Translations under genes and position numbers: made by a program
The notes under the pieces: model-generated
Told to the model about the DNA's origin: nothing
Databases searched by the model: none
What the model saw: only the letters and a program-made list of their open reading frames with translations
In this document: positions 17,993-25,400 of the stretch, in pieces
Numbering within the stretch: position 1 is the first letter of the stretch
How the letters are laid out: the number at the start of each line of letters is the position of its first letter
NCBI RefSeq assembly: GCF_024701975.1
Contig: NZ_JANLNM010000001.1
Coordinates: 1,798,001 to 1,862,000, forward strand
Direction of reading: 5' to 3'
DNA: 64,000 nucleotides
From: Variovorax sp. ZS18.2.2
GTDB lineage: Bacteria > Pseudomonadota > Gammaproteobacteria > Burkholderiales > Burkholderiaceae_C

Positions 17993-19381
17993 TCACAGGC
18001 ACAGCACCGCGAGCAGCACGCCCGCGAGCCGGAACGCCGTCGACAGGTCGAACGAGAACGAAGCCCCTGCCGCCAGTTGCGCCGGCAACCCCGCCACCAG
18101 CGCGCCGAACAGCGCGATGCCGATGGCGCTGCCGACCTGGCGCGCCGCGCCGAGGATCGCCGAGGCGGTCGCCGAGCGCTCGGGATCCACGCTCGCCAGC
18201 GTGCGCGAGATCAGCGCCGGCGTGGCGATGCCCGCGCCAATGGCCATCAGCAAGAGGCTGGGGAGGATGCGCAGGTACGGCGTGGTCTCGTCGATGCCGT
18301 GCAGCAGCGCTGAACTCAGGGCCAACAGCAGGAAGCCCGCGATCACCGGCACGCGCGGTGAATAGCGCTTGGCCAGCCGCCCGCTCGCAAGGTTCGCCAC
18401 CATGATCACCACGAAGGGCAGCAAGGCAAAGCCGGTCTGGGTCGGCGTGTAGCCCTTGGCGTTCTGGAAGTACAGGCTCAGCACGAAGATCATTCCGTAG
18501 AAGGTGACGTTCATGACCACGCCCAGCACGACCGACGCCGAGAAGGCCTTGTTGCGGAACAGCCCGAGCGGAATCATCGGCGCCGCCACGCGCGATTCGG
18601 TGAACACGAATGCGGCGATGACCACGGCCGCAATGGCAAAGCCCGCCAGCACGGACCCCGTGGTCCAGCCCAGCACGCCGGCCTCGATCACCGAATGCGT
18701 GAGAAAGAAGAGCGCGAAGATGGCCAGCACCTGTCCGGCGATGTCCACCCGCTTGGCCGCCACGCGCACGGTCTCGGCGACATAGCGGCGGGTGGCCCAC
18801 AGGCCGACGGCGCAGATCGGCAAGTTCACGAAAAAGATCGAGCGCCACCCGAGGCCGCTCGTGAGCACGCCGCCGACCACCGGGCCCGCGGCACTCACCA
18901 CGCCGCCGATGGCGCTCCACCAGCCGATGGCGTGGGTGCGCGCCGTCGCGTCGCCGGCGCAGGCGTGCGAGAGCAGCGAGAGCGAGGTGGGCAGGATCAA
19001 AGCAGCGCCGATGCCCTGCGCCGCGCGCGCCGCGATCAGCACGCCGATGGACGGCGCGACCGCGCACGCCAGCGAGGCCAGCCCGAACAGCACCAGGCCG
19101 AGGCTGAAGACGCGCCGGCTTCCGAAGCGGTCGGCGAAGGAGCCGGCCGTGAGCAGCAGTGCCGCGAAAGCCAGCGTGTAGGCATCGACGATCCACTGCA
19201 GGCCGGTCACGCCGGCGCCCAGGTCCTTGCCGATCTGCGGCATCGCGACGTTGACGATGGTCACGTCCAGCTGCACCACGATGAAGCCGAAGCTCGTGGC
19301 GGCCAGGGTCCAGCCGATGCCTGCGCTGCGCCGCGGTGCAGGCGCGAGTTCGGCCAGTGTGGTGCTGCCGGCCGTGCTCAT
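17993..19381 (-). CDS. DHA2-family (EmrB/QacA-type) MFS exporter
   Basis: Product of 462 residues, hydrophobic throughout, with about 14 transmembrane helices as in DHA2 drug:H+ antiporters. The motif A region between helices 2 and 3 reads GSFADRFGSRRVF, and the motif C region reads IGGVVSAAGPVVGGVL, which marks exporters. The N-terminus (about 25 residues) is cytoplasmic. Its ATG overlaps the oxygenase stop by four bases (ATGA), so translation is coupled. In a biosynthetic operon it would export the product and give self-protection, as BacE does for bacilysin; here that role is inferred from position. Confidence 0.9.
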   Translation of the reverse strand: MSTAGSTTLAELAPAPRRSAGIGWTLAATSFGFIVVQLDVTIVNVAMPQIGKDLGAGVTGLQWIVDAYTLAFAALLLTAGSFADRFGSRRVFSLGLVLFGLASLACAVAPSIGVLIAARAAQGIGAALILPTSLSLLSHACAGDATARTHAIGWWSAIGGVVSAAGPVVGGVLTSGLGWRSIFFVNLPICAVGLWATRRYVAETVRVAAKRVDIAGQVLAIFALFFLTHSVIEAGVLGWTTGSVLAGFAIAAVVIAAFVFTESRVAAPMIPLGLFRNKAFSASVVLGVVMNVTFYGMIFVLSLYFQNAKGYTPTQTGFALLPFVVIMVANLASGRLAKRYSPRVPVIAGFLLLALSSALLHGIDETTPYLRILPSLLLMAIGAGIATPALISRTLASVDPERSATASAILGAARQVGSAIGIALFGALVAGLPAQLAAGASFSFDLSTAFRLAGVLLAVLCL

Positions 19382-20478
19382 TCGCTCAACACGGGCTGAC
19401 GGGCCTCTTCACTGCGCGCACGCACCGGCTCGCTCGCACGCGGCAGCAGGAATGGATCGAACACCCGCTCGTGGCGCTTGCCGAACGAGCGGAAGTTCCA
19501 CAGGTTGGTCGTGACCATGATGCGCTGCACCCAGCGGTAGGCGCGCTCGTTGGCATCGAAGCTGGGCACGAAGCTGTCGCGCGAATGCAGTGCGAAGCGG
19601 TTGTTGATGAAGACCAGCCGGCCCGGCTTGATGTCGATGGCCTCGGAGACCGCCCTCACCTCGCGGTGGAAGTTTTCCAACGCGGCCTTGGCGCGCTGGT
19701 TCACCGGCAGCACCATGTCGGGATAGAACGCGACGGTGACGCGCGGCAATTCGAGCGGGCCCGAGAGCACCGGGCTCAGGTCGGTGTTGTCGCGCGGCGT
19801 GGGCGTGGCGCCGCGCCAGCGGTACGGCACGCGGATGATGAAGTGGCGGCCGTAGAGCGCCTCCAGGTCTTCGTCGCTCAGGCGCGCGAGCGCAAGCCGC
19901 GCATCGGCCACGCGCGTGAGCGGCCCTTTGCCCTGGCCCTCGGGCGCGCCGCGCAGGCCGAGCAGCAGCAACGCGAGCGGCGAGGTGTCGCCCTCGGGCA
20001 TGAAGGCCTGGGCGGCGTTCTCGATGTGGAAGTCCAACTCCACCTCGGAGCCGAGGCCCGTGTACTCGTGGCGGGTGTGCTTGTGGGGCGTGAGGTTGTT
20101 GACCAGCTCCAGCCCTTCGTGCGAGATCGAATACGGTTCGCCGATGGCCGCGCCGAGCGCCGCCAGCAGGTTCTCGCTGAGCACGCCGTCCTTGAACTCG
20201 CGGCCGGTTTCGCCGAACTGCGGGCTGCCGCGCACGCCGGTGTCGATCGGCAGGTTGTCGACCACCAGGTAGGCATAGGCGGCGCTGTTGGACGACTTGA
20301 TGACCTCCAGCAACCGCACGAGGCGCTCCGGAAACCCGGAATAGACGCGCCGGCGCAGCTCGCCGATGTACGCCGAACTCCCCGCCGGGTCGTAGTCGAG
20401 GCCTGCGAGCACCTGACGGATCTGCTCGGCCTCGCTGGCGGTGATGCTCACTTCGGCGCTCGAACCATGGTCTGACAT
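19378..20478 (-). CDS. Fe(II)/2-oxoglutarate-dependent oxygenase, clavaminate synthase/VioC-like
   Basis: Product of 366 residues starting MSDHGSSAEVSITASEAEQ, with a strong AAGGAG ribosome binding site 7-8 bases upstream of the ATG at 20478. The iron-binding facial triad is seen as His151-x-Glu153 in DFHIENAA and distal His298 in ALHSRDSF, with an Arg at 319 (WVQR) suited to 2-oxoglutarate. The H-x-E variant in place of H-x-D and the HSRDSFVPSFDANER block match the clavaminate synthase, VioC (arginine beta-hydroxylase) and AsnO group, so a free or tethered amino acid is the expected substrate. It is the first gene of the operon with the exporter and two ATP-grasp ligases and is divergent from a LysR gene. 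TauD-type sulfonate dioxygenase is less likely because of the H-x-E motif. Confidence 0.85.
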   Translation of the reverse strand: MSDHGSSAEVSITASEAEQIRQVLAGLDYDPAGSSAYIGELRRRVYSGFPERLVRLLEVIKSSNSAAYAYLVVDNLPIDTGVRGSPQFGETGREFKDGVLSENLLAALGAAIGEPYSISHEGLELVNNLTPHKHTRHEYTGLGSEVELDFHIENAAQAFMPEGDTSPLALLLLGLRGAPEGQGKGPLTRVADARLALARLSDEDLEALYGRHFIIRVPYRWRGATPTPRDNTDLSPVLSGPLELPRVTVAFYPDMVLPVNQRAKAALENFHREVRAVSEAIDIKPGRLVFINNRFALHSRDSFVPSFDANERAYRWVQRIMVTTNLWNFRSFGKRHERVFDPFLLPRASEPVRARSEEARQPVLSE

Positions 20479-20621
20479 GAAAACTCCTTGAGTGGGGCTA
20501 CAGGCACTACAGGCGCGCGGCAATGCGCGTCGCGGCGGGCAGCGACGGGTGGTGTGCTGACGCTGGACGCGAGGCTATGGGCGATTTTTTATCTCAAAAA
20601 CGAATCTATTTAACATTCCTT

Positions 20622-20636
20622 ATCTGATAATCAGAT
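20622..20636. promoter_or_regulatory. Palindromic operator candidate between the LysR gene and the oxygenase operon
   Basis: ATCTGAT-A-ATCAGAT is a perfect 7-bp dyad with one central base and contains a T-N11-A core, the usual half-site layout for LysR-type regulators. It lies in an unusually A/T-rich stretch (about 20585-20645) of an otherwise GC-rich region, 38 bp upstream of the LysR start and about 145 bp from the oxygenase start. Autoregulation plus activation of the divergent operon is the expected arrangement. Confidence 0.6.
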
Positions 20637-20673
20637 TTATAACTTTCAGCTTCTTTCCTCGAAAGGACCGCCC

Positions 20674-21558
20674 ATGGACCGTGTATTGCTCGAAACCTTC
20701 AAGGCAGTGGTGGACGAAGGCGGCGCACTGAAGGCGGCCAACGTGCTCGGCTGTGCGCAGTCCAACGTGACGACGCGGCTCAAGCAACTGGAGCAGCGTT
20801 TGGGCGTGCCGCTGTTCAACCGCCAGGGCAAGCGGCTGCAGCTGAGCGAAGCCGGCGAGCGCTACCTGCCTTACGCGGCGCGCATCCTCGAACTGATCGA
20901 CGAGGCCGCCGCCAATGCGCGGGCCGAATTGCCCGTGGTGCAGCGCCTGCGCCTGGGCACCATGGAAAGCACGGCCGCCATGCACCTGCCCCACGCGCTG
21001 GGCAGCCTGCGCCAGGCGTTCCCCGCACTGGAGCTCCAGCTGGAAGTCGAGGCCGAGCCGGCCTTGTCGCAGATGCTGCTGCAGCACCGCCTCGACCTTG
21101 CCGTGACTGCGCGCGTCAACGAGCGTGCAGGCCTCGTCTACGAGGCAGGCTTCGACGAGCCGCTCGTGGTGGTCGCGCAGGAAGACCCGGCGGAATTGCT
21201 GGCGCAGGCGCCCGTCTACGCGCCGACGCTGCTCGCGTTTCGCGAAGGCTGCCCCTACCGCACGATGGCGCTGCGTTGGCTCGAATCGCGTCGCATTGCC
21301 TGCGCCCGCGTGCTGTCGTTCAGCACCTACGGCGCGGTGCTGGGCTGCGCCGCGGCCGGCATGGGCATGGCGGTGGTGCCGCGCAGGCTGGTGGAGCACC
21401 AGTCGCAGTCTTACCAGCTGCAGGTCTATCGCCCGCGCGACCTGGCGCCGGCCACGAGCTATTTCGTGTTTCGCGAGGGCTGGCAGCCTGGTGTGGAGGC
21501 TCGTGCGCTGATGCAGGAGCTGCGACGCTCTGCGCGGCAGCCGATGGCGCCGCTCTGA
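20674..21558 (+). CDS. LysR-family transcriptional regulator, probable regulator of the divergent oxygenase/ligase operon
   Basis: Product of 294 residues. The N-terminal winged helix-turn-helix is clear (residues 1-60: LLETFKAVVDEGGALKAAN, then AQSNVTTRLKQLEQRLG), followed by a linker helix and a periplasmic-binding-like effector domain. GAAAGGA at 20661-20667 is a good ribosome binding site. The unusual acidic/aliphatic N-terminus (MDRVLLETFKAVVDEGG) and short effector domain resemble the CysL/AcrR-export-linked LysR proteins rather than CysB. The 195-bp divergent gap contains a perfect dyad. It ends just before a strong terminator. Confidence 0.92.
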   Translation: MDRVLLETFKAVVDEGGALKAANVLGCAQSNVTTRLKQLEQRLGVPLFNRQGKRLQLSEAGERYLPYAARILELIDEAAANARAELPVVQRLRLGTMESTAAMHLPHALGSLRQAFPALELQLEVEAEPALSQMLLQHRLDLAVTARVNERAGLVYEAGFDEPLVVVAQEDPAELLAQAPVYAPTLLAFREGCPYRTMALRWLESRRIACARVLSFSTYGAVLGCAAAGMGMAVVPRRLVEHQSQSYQLQVYRPRDLAPATSYFVFREGWQPGVEARALMQELRRSARQPMAPL

Positions 21559-21587
21559 TTCCTGGAATTGCGCAAGGCGTGGAACGA

Positions 21588-21623
21588 AAAAAAGCCCGCT
21601 GTCTGTTCGACAGCGGGCTTTTC
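21588..21623. terminator. Rho-independent terminator (bidirectional) between LysR gene and tRNA-Lys
   Basis: AAAGCCCGCTGTC (21591-21603) pairs perfectly with GACAGCGGGCTTT (21609-21621) around a 5-base loop. An A run precedes and a T run follows, so it can act in both directions: for the LysR gene on the plus strand and for the tRNA on the minus strand. Confidence 0.9.
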
Positions 21624-21641
21624 GTATTCAGCGAGGTTCGG

Positions 21642-21717
21642 TGGTAGGACGTACTGGATTCGAACCAGTGACCAACGGATTAAAAGTCCGCTGCTCTACC
21701 AACTGAGCTAACGTCCC
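21642..21717 (-). tRNA. tRNA-Lys (anticodon TTT)
   Basis: Read on the minus strand, 76 bases fold as a canonical tRNA. The acceptor GGGACGT pairs with ACGTCCT, followed by discriminator A and encoded CCA. The D arm is GCTCAGTTGGTAGAGC, the anticodon stem GCGGA/TCCGT with loop CTTTTAA, and the T arm ACTGG-TTCGAAT-CCAGT. The anticodon TTT is at 21682-21684. Its promoter lies in the gap before tcdA. Confidence 0.97.
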
Positions 21718-21766
21718 GGAACCATTTTTTGCTTCTTGCCGACGTTGAATCCGGCAAAGCCAAAGA

Positions 21767-22609
21767 TTATAGCGTGGCGTTGCTCGCGATTTTGTCGAGA
21801 ACCCAACCTGCCGCACATTGTCCGAAGGTGGCCGTGACACTGACCACGGAGCCATAGCCATGGCAGTTGAGCGAACCGTCGCCTTCTTCGATCGCGCAGG
21901 ATGCATCGGGCGGCGCGACGCTTTCGCGGCTGAAGACGCAGGTCACACCGATCTTCTTGCCTTCGCGCGGTGCGCCGTGCTCCTTGCGCAGGCGCTGGCG
22001 AAGCTGGGCGAGCAGCGGGTCGTGCGTGACGAGCGAAAGATCGTCGATGTCGACCTTGTGCGCCTGCCGCTTTCCGCCCGCCGCACCCACCGTGATGAAC
22101 GCCGCGCGCGATGCGCGTGCCCACGCGGCCATGGTCAGCTTGGCTTTCACCTGGTCGCAGGCATCGATGACGGCAGTGGCCGGACCATTAGCGGTTTGTG
22201 CGGCATCGAGCAATGCGGTCCAGTTGCCGGGCTCCACGAACTCGTCGAGCGCGAGCACCTTGCAATCGGGATTGATCTGCGCGATGCGGTCGCGCATGGC
22301 CTCGACCTTGGCCTGCCCCACGGTCGCCTCGAGCGCGTGGATCTGCCGGTTGATGTTCGACTCCGACACATGATCAAGATCGACCAGCGTCAGCCGCCTC
22401 ACCCCGCTGCGTGCCAGGGCCTCGACCGCCCATGAGCCCACGCCGCCGATGCCGGCGACCAGCACATGGGCGTTGCGGATGCGCGCGGCGCCGGCCACGC
22501 CGTAGAGCCGCTCGAGGCCGCCGAAGCGGCGCGCAAAGTCAGGCGCCGCGGTGTCGGTGACGACATCCGCGGCGACCGGTGTGAACGCTGCTGGAAGGGT
22601 GGCGCTCAA
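21767..22609 (-). CDS. tcdA: tRNA threonylcarbamoyladenosine dehydratase (ThiF/E1-like)
   Basis: Product of 280 residues of the ThiF/MoeB superfamily. It contains the ATP-binding VLVAGIGGVGSWAVEALARSGV, the LVDLDHVSESNINRQ block, and a cysteine-bearing region (SCAIEEGDGSLNCHGYGS) near the end, which matches TcdA/CsdL. The enzyme cyclises t6A37 of ANN-decoding tRNAs to ct6A in an ATP-dependent step. The start is a TTG at 22609, supported by a GGCGGAG ribosome binding site eight bases upstream; no ATG fits. It follows cpoB by 19 bp. Its position beside a tRNA-Lys gene, one of its own substrates, may be coincidental. Confidence 0.92.
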   Translation of the reverse strand: MSATLPAAFTPVAADVVTDTAAPDFARRFGGLERLYGVAGAARIRNAHVLVAGIGGVGSWAVEALARSGVRRLTLVDLDHVSESNINRQIHALEATVGQAKVEAMRDRIAQINPDCKVLALDEFVEPGNWTALLDAAQTANGPATAVIDACDQVKAKLTMAAWARASRAAFITVGAAGGKRQAHKVDIDDLSLVTHDPLLAQLRQRLRKEHGAPREGKKIGVTCVFSRESVAPPDASCAIEEGDGSLNCHGYGSVVSVTATFGQCAAGWVLDKIASNATL

Positions 22610-22628
22610 GCGGAATGCTCCGCCGGCA

Positions 22629-23378
22629 CTAGCGCAGGCGCGAGAGACGCTCGCGGCCTGCCTGTGCGGCTTCGGACTGCGGATAGGCCTTGGCCAGGTC
22701 TTCCAGCGTGCGGCGTGCCGAGCGCGTGTCCTTCAACTCGATCTGGCAGTTCGCGATCGACAGCACGGCCTCGGGGGCCTTGGCGTGATCGGGCGCGAGC
22801 GAGAGCATGGAGCGGAAGTTCGCGATGGCCTCGTTGTAGTTGCGCGTGGCGTACTGCGCATTGCCGAGCCAGAACAGCGCCGAGGCGTTGTAGCCGCTTT
22901 GCGGGTAGCGCTTGACGAATTCGGCGAAGGCGGTTTGCGACTGCGCGAACTGGCCGGCACGGAAGATGCCGAGCGCAGCCTCGAAGTCGGCCTTTTCCTT
23001 GGGATCGGCGTTGAACTCGCGGCCGTCGACCGTCACCTTGGACGGCTCGTTCTGCTTGAGCTTGTCGTCGATGGTGGTCTGGCGCGACTGCATTTCGCTC
23101 AGCGTGCGCGTGAGCTGCTCGTTCTGGCCCGTCATGCGCGCCAGGTCGCCACGCATCTGCTCGATCTGGTTCTGCAGGTCGAGCAGGCTGCGGCGCAACT
23201 GGCCGTTTTCGTCGGTCAGCCGTTGGTCGGTCTGCTGGCGCATGGCCTCGACACGCTGGCGCAGGTCGAGGATGGCCTTGCGGGCCTCGTCATCCTCGAA
23301 CAACGCGGCCTGCGATCCCATCGAGACGCAAAGCAGGGCGGCAGCCAGCGCCGCGCCCCGCAGCAAGGCGCGTGGCAT
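22629..23378 (-). CDS. cpoB: Cell division coordinator CpoB (Tol-Pal system YbgF)
   Basis: Product of 249 residues: a signal peptide (about residues 1-25, ending SQA), a coiled-coil trimerisation segment (roughly 30-110; LRQRVEAMRQQTDQRL and similar heptads), then a C-terminal TPR-like region with repeated FVKRYPQSGYNASALFWLGNA-type helices. In E. coli CpoB links PBP1B with TolA during septation. The ATG at 23378 overlaps the pal stop by one base (TGATG); an adjacent GTG one codon upstream is possible. Operon order tolB-pal-cpoB is conserved. Confidence 0.95.
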   Translation of the reverse strand: MPRALLRGAALAAALLCVSMGSQAALFEDDEARKAILDLRQRVEAMRQQTDQRLTDENGQLRRSLLDLQNQIEQMRGDLARMTGQNEQLTRTLSEMQSRQTTIDDKLKQNEPSKVTVDGREFNADPKEKADFEAALGIFRAGQFAQSQTAFAEFVKRYPQSGYNASALFWLGNAQYATRNYNEAIANFRSMLSLAPDHAKAPEAVLSIANCQIELKDTRSARRTLEDLAKAYPQSEAAQAGRERLSRLR

Positions 23379-23896
23379 CACCGGGTGTAGCGGATTTCAG
23401 CGCGGCGGTTCTGTGCCCACGCCTCTTCGCCGCCACCCTGGACGGCCGGCTTTTCCTTGCCAAAGCTCACGGCTTCGATCTGGCCGTCGTTCACGCCCAG
23501 CAGGGTCAGTGCACGACGAACGGCTTCGGCGCGCTTCTGGCCGAGGGCCAGGTTGTACTCACGGCCACCGCGCTCATCGGTATGACCTTCGATCGAGATG
23601 CGACGCTGCGGCGCGCTCTTCAAGAAGCGGGCGTGGCCGTCGATGATCGACTGGAACTCGGGCTTGACCGTGTAGCTGTCGTAGTCGAAGTACACGATGC
23701 GCGCCACGCCGACCGGGCCTTGTGCCGTGGCTGCGCTCTGGTCGGCGTTGACCGGAGTCACCGTGCTGGCGCCGCCGCCTGGCTGGGCCGTGGTACCGCG
23801 GCCGTCGGTGACGGGCGTTTCGTTGAGCTTCGTGCCCGACGAGCAGCCAGCGATGAGAGCCACGATGGCCAGCGAATAAATTGTGCGTTTCAACAT
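23378..23896 (-). CDS. pal: Peptidoglycan-associated lipoprotein Pal
   Basis: Product of 172 residues. A lipoprotein signal peptide ends with the lipobox LIAGC (Cys near 18), then a flexible Gly/Thr-rich linker, then an OmpA-like domain whose peptidoglycan-binding features include IEGHTDERGGREYNLALGQKRA and the final NRRAEI. Pal anchors the outer membrane to peptidoglycan and binds TolB. Upstream tolB ends about 24 bp away, and the cpoB start overlaps this stop by one base. Confidence 0.97.
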   Translation of the reverse strand: MLKRTIYSLAIVALIAGCSSGTKLNETPVTDGRGTTAQPGGGASTVTPVNADQSAATAQGPVGVARIVYFDYDSYTVKPEFQSIIDGHARFLKSAPQRRISIEGHTDERGGREYNLALGQKRAEAVRRALTLLGVNDGQIEAVSFGKEKPAVQGGGEEAWAQNRRAEIRYTR

Positions 23897-23920
23897 TACG
23901 AACTCCTCAAATAAACCTGA

Positions 23921-25237
23921 TCATTGCTTTTGAAACGGACCCCAGTCCGGTTCCCTGATGTCTCCCGCCTGTCCCGCCAGTCGTGCCTTTATTTTTCCGT
24001 CGAGCGTGGTCGTCATGAGGGCTTCGCGGCCTTGCAGGCGCGTGGCGTAGACGATCAGCTTGCTATTGGGGGCAAAACTAGGGCTCTCGTCGGCGGTGGT
24101 GTCGGTGATGGACGCAACGTTGCCGGACGCCAACTCCATCACCTGGAGTTTGAAGGCACCGCCGATGCGCGAGATGTAGGCCAACCACCGGCCATCGCCG
24201 CTGACGGACGGAGAAATGTTGTAGGTGCCGCTGAAGGTGACGCGGGTCGGGTTGCCGCCGCTGGCACTCATCTTGTAGATCTGGGGGGCGCCGCCGCGGT
24301 CGCTCACGAAGTAGATCGTGCCGCCGTCGGCCGAGTACACCGGCTCGGTGTCGATGCTTGCGCTCTGGGTCAGCCGGCGCGGTTCGCCGCCGCCGGCCGG
24401 GATCGTGTAGAGCTGCGAGCCGCCGTCGCGGCTGAGCGTGACGGCGAGCGAGCCGCCGTCCGGTGCCCAGGCCGGCGCACTGTTCGAACCCTTGAAGTTC
24501 GCCAGCAGGCGGCGCTGGCCGCTGGCCACGTTGTGCACGTAGACCACGGGCTTGCGCGATTCGAAGGACACATACGCCAGTTGCTGGCCGTTGGACGACC
24601 AGCACGGCGAGATGATCGGCTCTGGGCTCGCGAGCGCGGCCTGGGCGTTCTCGCCGTCTGCGTCGGCCACCCACAGCGAGTAGCGGCTGCCGCCCTTGGT
24701 GACGTAGGCGATGCGGGTCGAGAAGATGCCCTTCTCGCCGGTCAGCTTCTCATAGACAAAGTCGGCGATGCGGTGCGAGGCGAGGCGCAGGTCGCCCTGC
24801 GGCACGGTGTAGCTCTGGCCGCCGAGGTCCTGGCCCTTGACCACGTCCCACAGGCGAAACTTCACGTCGAAGCGACCGTCTGCGAGCCGGGTGACGCTGC
24901 CGACCACCAGCGAGTCAGCGGTGCGTTGGCGCCACAGCGACAGATCGGGGCGGGAGGCCTCGTCCAGCGCCTGGCCCGAGGCATCGACGCCGCGGAACTG
25001 GCCGCTGCGTTCCAGGTCGGCCTGAACGATGTCCGAGATCTTCTGGGGCGAGGAATCCTGGCCCTTGAACGGGACCAGCGCGATCGGCAATTGCGTCAGC
25101 CCGACGCCCGACACCTCGACCCGGAACTGGGCCAGCGCAGGAAGCATGGGGGTGGCAGCAAGGGCCGCAATGAGGGTGCGGCGTGCAAATAGCGATGAAG
25201 AAGGAGTTGGGATAGGAGCTGGCAACGGCTTGTTCAT
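23921..25237 (-). CDS. tolB: Tol-Pal system protein TolB
   Basis: Product of 438 residues: an N-terminal signal with an RR pair followed by a hydrophobic stretch and ALA cleavage (FARRTLIAAL..., possibly Tat-dependent), a TolB_N domain, then a six-bladed beta-propeller of WD40-like (PD40) repeats such as YSADGGTIYFVSDRGG. It is periplasmic and transmits TolA energy to Pal. The longer frame upstream lacks any signal sequence, so the ATG at 25237 is chosen. Unlike the usual arrangement, no tolQ, tolR or tolA lies upstream; msbA is divergent instead. Confidence 0.95.
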   Translation of the reverse strand: MNKPLPAPIPTPSSSLFARRTLIAALAATPMLPALAQFRVEVSGVGLTQLPIALVPFKGQDSSPQKISDIVQADLERSGQFRGVDASGQALDEASRPDLSLWRQRTADSLVVGSVTRLADGRFDVKFRLWDVVKGQDLGGQSYTVPQGDLRLASHRIADFVYEKLTGEKGIFSTRIAYVTKGGSRYSLWVADADGENAQAALASPEPIISPCWSSNGQQLAYVSFESRKPVVYVHNVASGQRRLLANFKGSNSAPAWAPDGGSLAVTLSRDGGSQLYTIPAGGGEPRRLTQSASIDTEPVYSADGGTIYFVSDRGGAPQIYKMSASGGNPTRVTFSGTYNISPSVSGDGRWLAYISRIGGAFKLQVMELASGNVASITDTTADESPSFAPNSKLIVYATRLQGREALMTTTLDGKIKARLAGQAGDIREPDWGPFQKQ

Positions 25238-25400
25238 GCGGTTCGGAGAGGTTTTCGGACAAAAAGTTTCTGCCCGACGCAAGGGGCCACATGTTACACA
25301 CTGGCCCGGTGTCCCCGTCACAAAACGTTTATCCGTCGGTGCGGTCCTACACGACTCTTGCGAAAAGCCAGCCTCGGGGTGACCCGTAGAATCCGCCGCC
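25238..25400. promoter_or_regulatory. Divergent tolB/msbA intergenic region
   Basis: A 163-bp gap between two essential-type genes transcribed away from each other must contain both promoters. It is relatively A/T-rich around 25258-25275 (GACAAAAAGTTTCTG) and 25318-25330. I see no convincing -35/-10 pair and no palindrome. Confidence 0.45.

Noticed and set aside
19378..20478. TauD/sulfonate dioxygenase call for the oxygenase
   Set aside because: The H-x-E iron motif and the HSRDSFVPSFDANER block fit the clavaminate synthase/VioC group better than TauD.
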